A stretch of DNA of 64,000 nucleotides from Streptosporangium roseum DSM 43021 (GTDB taxonomy: Bacteria; Actinomycetota; Actinomycetes; Streptosporangiales; Streptosporangiaceae). Below the pieces are notes generated by a model. The model searched no databases. It was not told the DNA's origin and saw only the letters and a program-made list of their open reading frames with translations. Location of the stretch: NCBI RefSeq assembly GCF_000024865.1, contig NC_013595.1, forward strand, positions 9,238,001-9,302,000, read 5' to 3'. Positions 1 through 7,512 of the stretch are shown one piece after another (positions within the stretch are counted from its first letter, which is position 1; each line of letters begins with the position of its first letter). The translations under genes and the position numbers were made by a program.

Positions 1-320
1 ACCCGCCGGTGCGCTTCATCGAGTGTGAGGGCCGAATGGTCGGCACCAGAGGAAAGGACATCCGCTCCGGCGTCCGCAGCGGGACGGCCTCCGTCAAGGA
101 CCTCTTCCCGGACGGTCAGCGTTCTTACCCACTCCGTCAACGCCCAGATCCACGCCTGCCGTGCCCGCGCCAATTCGGCAGGCGATCCGTTTCCCTCATC
201 GAATGCCTGCTGCGCCTGACCATAGCGGCCCTTGGCCCAGCGCACCTCGCTCCCGGCCTCCCGAAACGCCAGCCGAGCCTCCTCGCGCCGCCCCCATTCA
301 TGTCTGCTCTCACCCCTCAC
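1..320 (-). CDS. Unrecognised protein, N-terminal part only
   Basis: A frame on the minus strand stays open from a GTG at 320 to the window edge, about 106 codons. An in-frame TAA lies four codons upstream, so GTG 320 is the only canonical start. The product begins VRGESRHEWGRR and is helical and charged, with a Trp-rich stretch (ARQAWIWALTEW) near residue 55. G/C at the third codon position is a little lower than in neighbouring genes. No convincing ribosome-binding site is visible. I do not recognise the family and cannot see the C-terminus; it could be an actinobacterial coiled-coil protein or part of a mobile region. Confidence 0.45.
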   Translation of the reverse strand, partial: MRGESRHEWGRREEARLAFREAGSEVRWAKGRYGQAQQAFDEGNGSPAELARARQAWIWALTEWVRTLTVREEVLDGGRPAADAGADVLSSGADHSALTLDEAHRR

Positions 321-390
321 GACGTGAGGTTACGAAAATAGATTCAACCATTCAAGAGTAAAACGGAGTTCCGCCCTTGAGGCAGTTGCA

Positions 391-582
391 GGATCCGGGA
401 AAGAGGATCGGCTATTCACCGGAACGAGAACCTCCACTCGCGGTTCCCTCGCCGGGGCCGATGCCGTCCGATGGAATACGGCGGGCCTGTGCGGAACATA
501 TGCCGCCGACGGCCGGTCCGGCTCCGAACACAACCAGTGGCACACCTTCGACGGCACCGTGAAGAACGACGAGTTCGGCTGA
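391..582 (+). pseudogene. 3' remnant of a secreted SH3-like domain protein
   Basis: The frame ending at TGA 580-582 reads like real protein over its last 55 or so residues (LFTGTRTS ... GADAVRWNTAGLCGTY ... HNQWHTFDGT). The spacing of Gly, Trp and Cys recalls bacterial SH3-like domains of secreted actinomycete proteins. The frame opens just after a TGA near 325-327 but contains no ATG, GTG or TTG before the domain, and its first part is non-coding in character. I therefore read it as a 5'-truncated gene relic. The family assignment is a guess from pattern only. Confidence 0.35.
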
Positions 583-672
583 CGGGGTAGGGCTTTTCAC
601 CGAAGTCCTCCATGTCACTGCCATCGATCATCGGCACCCTCGGATGTGACACGGCCACCGGGTCGGTGATCA

Positions 673-1578
673 ATGACTCCAGGCGGTGGACGGCGAGACG
701 AGAAAGGCTGGAATAGTGGGCAGGTGTTCAGCGAGAGTCTCGTGGCCGTGTCCGGTCAGCCCGCCGTGGAGTTGTTCGTCGCGCGGAGCCGGGGGCCCGC
801 CGAGCGCACGCTGCTGGTGATCCACGGTGGTCCCGACTGGGACCACACCTACCTGCGCGAGCCGCTGGCGGAGCTCGCCGGCCGTCACCGGGTGGTCCTG
901 CCGGACCTGCGCGGCTGCGGGCGTTCCACCCGCGGCCTCGCCGACGATCAATACACCCCCGCCGCGGCCACCGATGACCTCGTCGCCCTGCTGGACGCGC
1001 TCGGCACGGCGCAGGCCGACGTCCTCGGGTTCTCCTACGGAGGCCTGATCGCCCAGCGTCTGGCCCTGGCCGCTCCCGGGCGCGTCCGGCGGCTGATCGT
1101 CGCCTCCAGCAGTGTCCTGCCGGTGCCCCCGGACGCCTTCGACGGCTGGCGCGAGCGCGAGGAACGACGCGCCCCGGAGGCCGCGGTGTGGTCGGATCCG
1201 GAGCTGTCCGGTCCGGAACTCACCCGCGCGGCGGCGGTCGCCGGAGCCGGGGCGAACGTCTGGCGCCCGGAAGCGCTGCCCGCCTACCTGGACCGCCTCG
1301 CGGACGTCCGTTTCTCCGCCGAGTGGGCGCGCTCCTGGCGGGCCGGCACCCTGCCCAGCGCCCGTCACCGGGACGCGGCCCAGCGGCTCGCCGCCCTCGG
1401 CGTCCCTCTGCTCCTGCTCCACGGCCGACAGGACATGATCTTTCCCGCGTCCCTGGCTGAGGAGACCGCGGAGCTGATACCCGCCGCCCATTCCGTGGTG
1501 ATCGGGGAAGCGGGCCACATGGCCCACATCGACCAACCCCGCGCATGGCTCGACGCCGTCGCCGGCTTCCTGTCCTGA
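673..1578 (+). CDS. Alpha/beta hydrolase, S33 prolyl-aminopeptidase-like
   Basis: A 301-residue single-domain alpha/beta hydrolase. The oxyanion motif HGGPDW (about residue 52) is of the proline iminopeptidase type. The nucleophile elbow is GFSYGG (about 117-122), the acid is probably the Asp in LHGRQD (about 255), and the catalytic His lies in EAGHMAHID near the end. There is no signal peptide, so it is probably cytoplasmic. The ATG at 673 has a weak ribosome site; the N-terminal 17 residues are unlike the family, so GTG 724 is a possible true start. The substrate cannot be told from sequence. It is monocistronic, facing qcrB convergently. Confidence 0.8.
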   Translation: MTPGGGRRDEKGWNSGQVFSESLVAVSGQPAVELFVARSRGPAERTLLVIHGGPDWDHTYLREPLAELAGRHRVVLPDLRGCGRSTRGLADDQYTPAAATDDLVALLDALGTAQADVLGFSYGGLIAQRLALAAPGRVRRLIVASSSVLPVPPDAFDGWREREERRAPEAAVWSDPELSGPELTRAAAVAGAGANVWRPEALPAYLDRLADVRFSAEWARSWRAGTLPSARHRDAAQRLAALGVPLLLLHGRQDMIFPASLAEETAELIPAAHSVVIGEAGHMAHIDQPRAWLDAVAGFLS

Positions 1579-1752
1579 CAACTCGGCCGCCTGTCCGGGG
1601 GCGGGGCCGTACGGGACAGCAGGAACCTTGAGGCCCGAGGTCCGAGACTTCCCTGATCCCAGGAGATCGGAGAGATGGTCGACTCGTCGTTCACCCGCCT
1701 CGGAGCGATGACGACAGGCGCCGGCCGGAACCGTGGCCCCGACCGGAACCGG

Positions 1753-3390
1753 TCAGGAGGGCAGTGACTTGTCCTTCTTGACGTCCGAGCCGACGGCCGC
1801 GTGCTCCTCGTGAGGGTGCTCGCCGTCGAGCGGGATCTTCTCCCCGCCGTAGGCCTTGCTCAGCTTGGCGCGGAGCTTGCCGAGCGGGCCGCGCATCCCC
1901 TTGGGCGGGATGCCGTCGCTGTCGGCGGAGGTGCCGGTGATCACCGGGATCGCCGTCTTGCCCCGCATGTGCGCCTCGATGGCCTCGTTCGGCGAGACGT
2001 GGACCTCGATGTACTCACCCGAGGGCAGGCGCTTGATGACGCCGGACTCCACGCCGTGCCCGATGACCGCGGCGTCGCTGCGCTGCAGGCCCAGGCACAT
2101 CCGGTAGGTGATGAAGTAGGCGACCGCGGGACCGACGAAGACCAGCACCCGGCCGACGTAGGTCGTCCAGTTCAGCGAGACGTGGAAGAACGCGGAGATC
2201 TCGTCGTTGGCGCCCAGCAGCCACAGGACACCGTAGAAGGTGACCGCGGAGATGCCGATCGAGGTGCGGTGCGGGTTGTTGCGGGGACGCTCGGCGACGT
2301 GGTGCTCGCTGCGGTCCCCGGTGACCCACTGCTCGATGAAGGGATACAGGGCCAGGCCCGTCATGACGATGCCCATCGGGACCAGCGCCGGGATCAGCAC
2401 GCTCAGCGGCAGCGTGAAGCCCAGGAAGTTGATCTCCCAGGCGGGCATCAGGCGGAGCGAACCCTCCAGGAATCCCATGTAGAAGTCGGGCTGGGAGCCC
2501 GCCGAGATGTCGGCCGGGCTGTAGGGACCGAACAGCCAGATCGGGTTGATCTGGGCGAAGGTGCCCAGCAGCGCGATGGCGCCGAAGGTGAACATGAAAT
2601 AGGCGCCCGATTTGGCCATGAAGGCCGGATATAGCGGAGCGCCCACCACGTTGGTGTTCGTGCGGCCCTTGCCCGGCATCTGCGTGTGCTTCTGCACCCA
2701 CATCAACATGAGGTGGGCGGTGATCAACCCCAGCAGGATGCCCGGGATGAGCAGGATGTGCAGCGAGTAGAACCGGGAGACCACGTCCTCGCCGGGGTAT
2801 TCGCCGCCGAAGAGGAAGAAGGTGATCCAGGTGCCGACCAGCGGCAGCGAGATCATCACACCCTCGGTGATCCGCAGACCGGCGCCGGAGAGCAGGTCGT
2901 CGGGGAGGGAGTAGCCGGTCAGACCCTCGAACAGGGCCAGCGTCAGCAGGCCGACACCGATCAGCCAGTTGAGCTCACGCGGCTTGCGGTACGCACCGGT
3001 GAAGAACACCCGGAGCATGTGCACCATCATGCCGGCGACGAACAGCAGGGCGGCCCAGTGGTGCATCTGCCGCATCAGCAGGCCACCGCGGACGTCGAAG
3101 CTGATGTGCAGAGTCGAGGCGTACGCCTCGGACATCATGACGCCCTTGAGCGGCTCGTAGGAGCCGTCGTAGACGACGTGAGCCATGGTGGGCTTGAAGA
3201 AGAAGGTCAGGAACGTGCCGGTCAGCAGCAGGACGATGAACGAGTACAGCGCGATCTCGCCCAGCAGGAACGACCAGTGGTCAGGAAAGATCTTCCGTAA
3301 ATTTCGCTTGAGGAAGTTTCCCGCGCCGATGCGGTCGTCGATGAAGCTGCTTGTGCTCGCTATGGGCTTCGGAACGGTTCCGCTGCTCAT
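1753..3390 (-). CDS. qcrB: Cytochrome bc1 complex cytochrome b subunit
   Basis: A 545-residue actinobacterial cytochrome b, the quinol-oxidising membrane subunit of the bcc complex. The two heme His pairs are visible: in MHHWAALLFV...VHML and in LHILLIP...TAHLML, each spaced about 14 residues. The Qo-site region reads QPDFYMGF in place of the mitochondrial PEWY. A roughly 100-residue hydrophilic C-terminal tail follows the last helix, as in other actinobacteria. ATG 3390 is chosen because GGAGGG lies 5 nt upstream; an in-frame GTG at 3408 overlaps that site. Unlike the usual ctaE-qcrC-qcrA-qcrB order, no qcrA or qcrC is adjacent here, so this may be a second, solitary copy. Confidence 0.92.
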   Translation of the reverse strand: MSSGTVPKPIASTSSFIDDRIGAGNFLKRNLRKIFPDHWSFLLGEIALYSFIVLLLTGTFLTFFFKPTMAHVVYDGSYEPLKGVMMSEAYASTLHISFDVRGGLLMRQMHHWAALLFVAGMMVHMLRVFFTGAYRKPRELNWLIGVGLLTLALFEGLTGYSLPDDLLSGAGLRITEGVMISLPLVGTWITFFLFGGEYPGEDVVSRFYSLHILLIPGILLGLITAHLMLMWVQKHTQMPGKGRTNTNVVGAPLYPAFMAKSGAYFMFTFGAIALLGTFAQINPIWLFGPYSPADISAGSQPDFYMGFLEGSLRLMPAWEINFLGFTLPLSVLIPALVPMGIVMTGLALYPFIEQWVTGDRSEHHVAERPRNNPHRTSIGISAVTFYGVLWLLGANDEISAFFHVSLNWTTYVGRVLVFVGPAVAYFITYRMCLGLQRSDAAVIGHGVESGVIKRLPSGEYIEVHVSPNEAIEAHMRGKTAIPVITGTSADSDGIPPKGMRGPLGKLRAKLSKAYGGEKIPLDGEHPHEEHAAVGSDVKKDKSLPS

Positions 3391-3583
3391 GCGCGCCCTC
3401 CGTTTCACGGACCTCGGCCTCAGCGTCGCCGCGCTCCCAGAAACCGGGACCGGGTGGAACGGCGAAGTCCGCCGTGGATGACCAGGTACTTCTCATCATC
3501 CACAGCGATGAGTAGGCCGAGGCAAAGGCCGGGCGCCCGGGCTGGAGCAGGAGCACCGGCGACGAGGAGGAGCTTCCCCCTTT

Positions 3584-3637
3584 CCCGCTGTCTCCTCGGG
3601 TCCCGCTGTCTCCTCGGGTCCCGCTGTCTCCTCGGGT
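3584..3637. repeat. Three perfect tandem 18-bp repeats abutting the adnB stop
   Basis: The unit CCCGCTGTCTCCTCGGGT occurs three times without change at 3584-3601, 3602-3619 and 3620-3637. The adnB stop codon occupies 3637-3639 on the minus strand, so the array begins exactly at the gene end and lies in its 3' untranslated region. The unit has no strong internal palindrome. Confidence 0.95.
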
Positions 3638-6600
3638 CAGCCGAGGGCAGGGATCGACTCGATGAGCCTGACCAGGCCCCGCTCGTCGAGGAGGTTGACC
3701 GGCCTGACCGTCTCGTTGAGGCGGACGAAGTGGAAGGCGGCGCTCACCTGGGCGAGGGGGACGTCGGCCAGGTGGGACCAGGCCAGACGGTAGGCGGCGA
3801 GCTGGACCGCCGCGGCGGCCTCGGCCTTCTTGCCCTCGGGACGCTGACCCGTCTTCCAGTCGACGACCTCGTAGCGGCCGTCCGGGAGCTCGAACACCGC
3901 GTCCATCCGGCCCCGGACCAGCCGGTCGGCGATCATCGTCTCGAAGGGGACCTCGACGTCCAGCGGTTCCCGGCCGGCCCACTCGCTCTCCTCGAACCGG
4001 TCACGCAGCTGGTCGAGCTGGATGTCGGTCTCCTCGAAGCCGTCGGACGAGCCCGGCAGCTCCATCTCGTCGAGCAGCCGCTGCTGACCCCACCGCGACT
4101 CCAGCCAGCGGTGGAAGGAGGTGCCCCGGCGGGCCAGCGGGGTGGGCTTCCTGGGCACCGGGCGGCGGACCTGCCGGGCCAGGGTCTTGGGATCGGAGGC
4201 CAGGGTGACCAGCGACGAGACGGTCAGATGGGTGGGCAGCTCGACCTGCCCGCCACCGCGCCGCCGGTTCACGGCCCGCTCCCTGAGCAGGAGCTCGGTG
4301 TCGCGCTCCCAGGCCTTCGCCCGCTCTTTGTCCCAGCCGCGCAAGTCCGCGAGGGCACCGGCGCGCTCGTTCCCCGGCTCCTGCCCCTCCTCGGGAACCC
4401 GCCGGTGCTCCGGTCCCGGCTCCCCCTCGGGCAGCACATGCCCGTTCCCCGGCTCCTCCCCGGGCACGCGCCCGCCCTCATGCACGGCCTCGTGCACGGC
4501 CTCGTGTACGGCCTCGGCCGAGACGTCCTGCCGAGCGCGAGAAGTGGCCTCCTCGTCGTCCGGGTCGTCGAAGAACTCCGGGACCTCCAGGAAGAGGACG
4601 TCCTCGTCCTCGGGCGCCTCGGGGAAGGGAACCTCCTCGTCCTCCGGAGGGACGTCAGGGAAGGGGATATCGGAAAAATCGGAAAAGGGGGCGTTCTCGG
4701 CTCCGGGAGCCTGGGCGGAACCGTCCCGAGGGCGGGAGGCGGCCGGGTCGCCGCCCTGCCCGGCGAGGGCGGCGAGGGCGGCCTCGACCATGGTGGCCCC
4801 GTCGAGGACGGCCTCGTAGCGGAGGCCGTCGGGGGTGACGGGCCAGCCGGCCTCGGCGGGTTCGGCGAGCAGGGGGTTGGTGGCGCCCTCGCCGGCCTCG
4901 GGCGCCCAGACGGAGACGCGCCCGCAGGTCTCGCGGATCTCCACCAGGAAGTCGGAGGGCTCCAGGGGCTTGGCCGCGCTGCCCCAGCGGTAGCCGGAGG
5001 CGATCAGGAGGTAGTGGGCGCGGGTGACGGCCACGTAGGCCAGGCGGCGCTCCTCCAGCAGATCGCGGTCACGGCAGCGCTCGTCGAACTCCGCCAGCTC
5101 CTCCTTGCTCAGCCCGCCCAGCCGGGGCAGGTCGGAGGCGTCGCCGCGGAGCGGGTAGGGCAGCTTGCGCGGGTTGTCCGTCCACTTGGGGCTGGTCGTC
5201 GGGCGGGCCGGGAACATCGTGCCGACGGTCAGGGTGCCGGCCTTGGACAGCGCCTGGGACATGCCGGGGATCACGACGACCGGCCACTCCAGGCCCTTGG
5301 AGGCGTGGATGGTCATCAGCTTGACGCTGTTGCTCTCCCCCACCCGCCCGGCGTCCAGGCCGTTCTCCTCCTCGTCGGCCGCCTTGAGGAAGGCGAGGAA
5401 CGCGCCCAGCGTCGGATCCTCGGAGTCGCCCGCGAACCGGGCGGCCGCGTCGAGGAAGGCGTCCAGATCGGCCCGGGCGGCGAACGGCCCGATGGCCGTC
5501 CCCCGCGCCGCCACCTCGATGTCCAGGCCGAGCCTCCGCTCGATCTCGATGATCAGGTCGGGGAGCGGCTGGCCGGTGTGGGCGCGCAGGATCCGCAGCT
5601 CCTGCGCCATGGCGAGCAGCCGTACCCGGGCCAGGGGTGAGAACAGGTCCTGCCACTCGGGACGGTCGGGCAGCTCGTCGAGGGCGTCGATCAGGCTGCC
5701 GCGCTCCTCGGCCATGTCCGCCACGACCTGGTCCAGCGGGTCGGACGCCATGGATCCGCCCTCCCGGGTCTCACGGTTCAGCTCACGCGCCCGCTCGCCC
5801 AGCTCCTTCAGGTCGGCCGGGCCGATCCGCCACCGGGGACCGGACAGCAGCCGGACCAGCGCGTCGCCCGCGGTCGGGTCGTAGAGCACGCGCAGGGTGG
5901 CGACGATGTCGGAGACCTCCGGCACGGTCAGCAGGCCCCCCAGGCCGACCACCTCGACCGGGATCCCCCGCTCCTCCAGCGCCCGGCGCAGCGCGGGGAA
6001 CTGCGACCGCTTGCGGGCCAGGATCGCCACGTCGTGCGGCTGCAGGCACTGCGGGCCGCCCCACGCGCTCTGCTTGGCCTTCTTCCGCTCGCCCTCACCC
6101 CACGGCATGCCGTCGGGCGCGCTCTCACCGCCCAGCACCCTGGCGATCCCGTCGGCGACCCACGCCGCCTCGTCGTCGGCGGTCTCGTGGAAGGCGCACA
6201 CCACCCGGCCGCGCTCGACCCGGTTGCCGCCGGGCACCAGCACCGGCACCTCCCGCGCCTCCATCCGGAGCGGGAGCTGCACCCGGGCGGCGACGTCCAG
6301 TACGGCGTCGCCGTTGCGGAAGCTGATCGACAGGCGGCGGACCGGCGCAAGTTCCCCCGAGGCGGTCGTGAAGTCGCGGGGGAAGCGGGTGAGGTTGCCC
6401 GCCGAGGCGCCGCGCCAGCCGTAGATGGACTGGCAGGGGTCGCCCACGGCGGTCACCGGGTGACCTCCGCCGAACAGCGAGCGGAGCAGGACGAGCTGGG
6501 CGTGGCTGGTGTCCTGGTACTCGTCGAGGAGGACGACGGCGAACCGGCCCCGCTCGATCTCGCCGACCTCGGCGTGCTTGGCGGCGATCCGGGCGGCCAG

Positions 6601-7323
6601 CGCCATCTGGTCGCCGTGGTCGACGACCTCACGGCTCCGTTTGAGCCGGTCGTAGGCCTCGACCAGCGGCAGGAGCTGCTCCCTGGCCCGCTGGGTGGCC
6701 AGCGGCCTGCGCTGGGGCAGGGTGGGCGAGCCGGGCAGCTCGCCGTACCGGTCGGCGAGCCAGGCGCCGACCTCCCGCACGTCCTGCGGGCCGCGCAGGT
6801 GCTCGGACAGCTCCCCGGCCAGCTCCAGCACCGCCCGGGTGACGGTGGCCGGACCCCACTCGATCTGCTCCATGGGCCCGTCGTAGGCGCTGACCACCCG
6901 CACGGCGAGCTGCCAGGAGACGGCCGGGCTGACCAGGCGCATGGTGGGCTCCAGCGCCTCACGCAGGGCATGGTCGGTGACCAGCCTGGCTGCGTAGGCG
7001 TGGTAGGTCGAGATGGTCGGCTCGCCCTCCAGCAGCTCGGCGGGGACCTGCTCGGCCGCGACGAGGCCGTTGAGCCGCTCGCGGACCCGGATGGCCAGCT
7101 CGCCGGCGGCCTTCCTGGTGAAGGTCAGGCCGAGCACCTGTTCGGGGCGGACGAGGCCGTTGGCCACCAGCCAGACGACCCGCCCGGCCATGGTCTCGCT
7201 CTTGCCCGACCCGGCTCCGGCGACCACGACCATGGGTTCGAGACCGGCCTCGATCACCTCGGCCTGTTCGGGGGTGGGGGGAAGGATGCCCAGCTTGGCG
7301 GCGAGCTGGATCGGGCTCAGCAC
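3637..7323 (-). CDS. adnB: AdnB-like UvrD-family helicase-nuclease
   Basis: A 1228-residue SF1A helicase with a C-terminal RecB-type nuclease, matching the B subunit of the actinobacterial AdnAB complex that resects double-strand breaks. Visible motifs are Walker A AGAGSGKS (about residue 36), Walker B LLDEYQDTS, QSIYGWRGA, TIHASKGLEW and AYVAVTRA; the nuclease motif is VVDWKTG near residue 1160. An acidic, repetitive linker of about 150 residues (several DVPPEDEE-like blocks, AVHEAVHEAVHE) separates motor from nuclease and makes the protein longer than mycobacterial AdnB. GTG 7323 is chosen because the family begins LSPIQLAAKLG there; the open frame further upstream consists of duplicated adnA tail sequence. 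It follows adnA in an operon. Confidence 0.88.
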   Translation of the reverse strand: MLSPIQLAAKLGILPPTPEQAEVIEAGLEPMVVVAGAGSGKSETMAGRVVWLVANGLVRPEQVLGLTFTRKAAGELAIRVRERLNGLVAAEQVPAELLEGEPTISTYHAYAARLVTDHALREALEPTMRLVSPAVSWQLAVRVVSAYDGPMEQIEWGPATVTRAVLELAGELSEHLRGPQDVREVGAWLADRYGELPGSPTLPQRRPLATQRAREQLLPLVEAYDRLKRSREVVDHGDQMALAARIAAKHAEVGEIERGRFAVVLLDEYQDTSHAQLVLLRSLFGGGHPVTAVGDPCQSIYGWRGASAGNLTRFPRDFTTASGELAPVRRLSISFRNGDAVLDVAARVQLPLRMEAREVPVLVPGGNRVERGRVVCAFHETADDEAAWVADGIARVLGGESAPDGMPWGEGERKKAKQSAWGGPQCLQPHDVAILARKRSQFPALRRALEERGIPVEVVGLGGLLTVPEVSDIVATLRVLYDPTAGDALVRLLSGPRWRIGPADLKELGERARELNRETREGGSMASDPLDQVVADMAEERGSLIDALDELPDRPEWQDLFSPLARVRLLAMAQELRILRAHTGQPLPDLIIEIERRLGLDIEVAARGTAIGPFAARADLDAFLDAAARFAGDSEDPTLGAFLAFLKAADEEENGLDAGRVGESNSVKLMTIHASKGLEWPVVVIPGMSQALSKAGTLTVGTMFPARPTTSPKWTDNPRKLPYPLRGDASDLPRLGGLSKEELAEFDERCRDRDLLEERRLAYVAVTRAHYLLIASGYRWGSAAKPLEPSDFLVEIRETCGRVSVWAPEAGEGATNPLLAEPAEAGWPVTPDGLRYEAVLDGATMVEAALAALAGQGGDPAASRPRDGSAQAPGAENAPFSDFSDIPFPDVPPEDEEVPFPEAPEDEDVLFLEVPEFFDDPDDEEATSRARQDVSAEAVHEAVHEAVHEGGRVPGEEPGNGHVLPEGEPGPEHRRVPEEGQEPGNERAGALADLRGWDKERAKAWERDTELLLRERAVNRRRGGGQVELPTHLTVSSLVTLASDPKTLARQVRRPVPRKPTPLARRGTSFHRWLESRWGQQRLLDEMELPGSSDGFEETDIQLDQLRDRFEESEWAGREPLDVEVPFETMIADRLVRGRMDAVFELPDGRYEVVDWKTGQRPEGKKAEAAAAVQLAAYRLAWSHLADVPLAQVSAAFHFVRLNETVRPVNLLDERGLVRLIESIPALG

Positions 7324-7348
7324 GGGGCACCCCCACGGCGGGTGGTAC

Positions 7349-7512
7349 GGCTCAGCACACCTGATCTCCGTTCTCGCCGACCGCGCAGTCCACCCGCACG
7401 GCTCAGCACGCCTGGTCCCCGTTCTCGCCGACCGCGCAGCCCACCCGCACGGCACGGGCGCGGCTCAGCACACCTGGTCCCCGTTCTTGCTGACCGGGCA
7501 GCTCGCCCGCAC
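7349..7512. repeat. Triplicated 51-bp tail of adnA, stop codon included
   Basis: Three related 51-bp blocks lie at 7349-7399, 7400-7450 and 7462-7512, the last two separated by 11 bp. The copy at 7462-7512 is the genuine 3' end of adnA, including its TGA. The other two copies, downstream of the stop, still read as Cys-rich tails ending NGDQ(A/V)C followed by TGA. The unit is a multiple of three, and the copies differ by several substitutions, so the duplication is not recent. Confidence 0.93.

Noticed and set aside
1591..1619. Hairpin CTGTCC/GGGACAG after the first hydrolase gene
   Set aside because: The stem is short with a large GC loop; it may end transcription but is not convincing enough to list.
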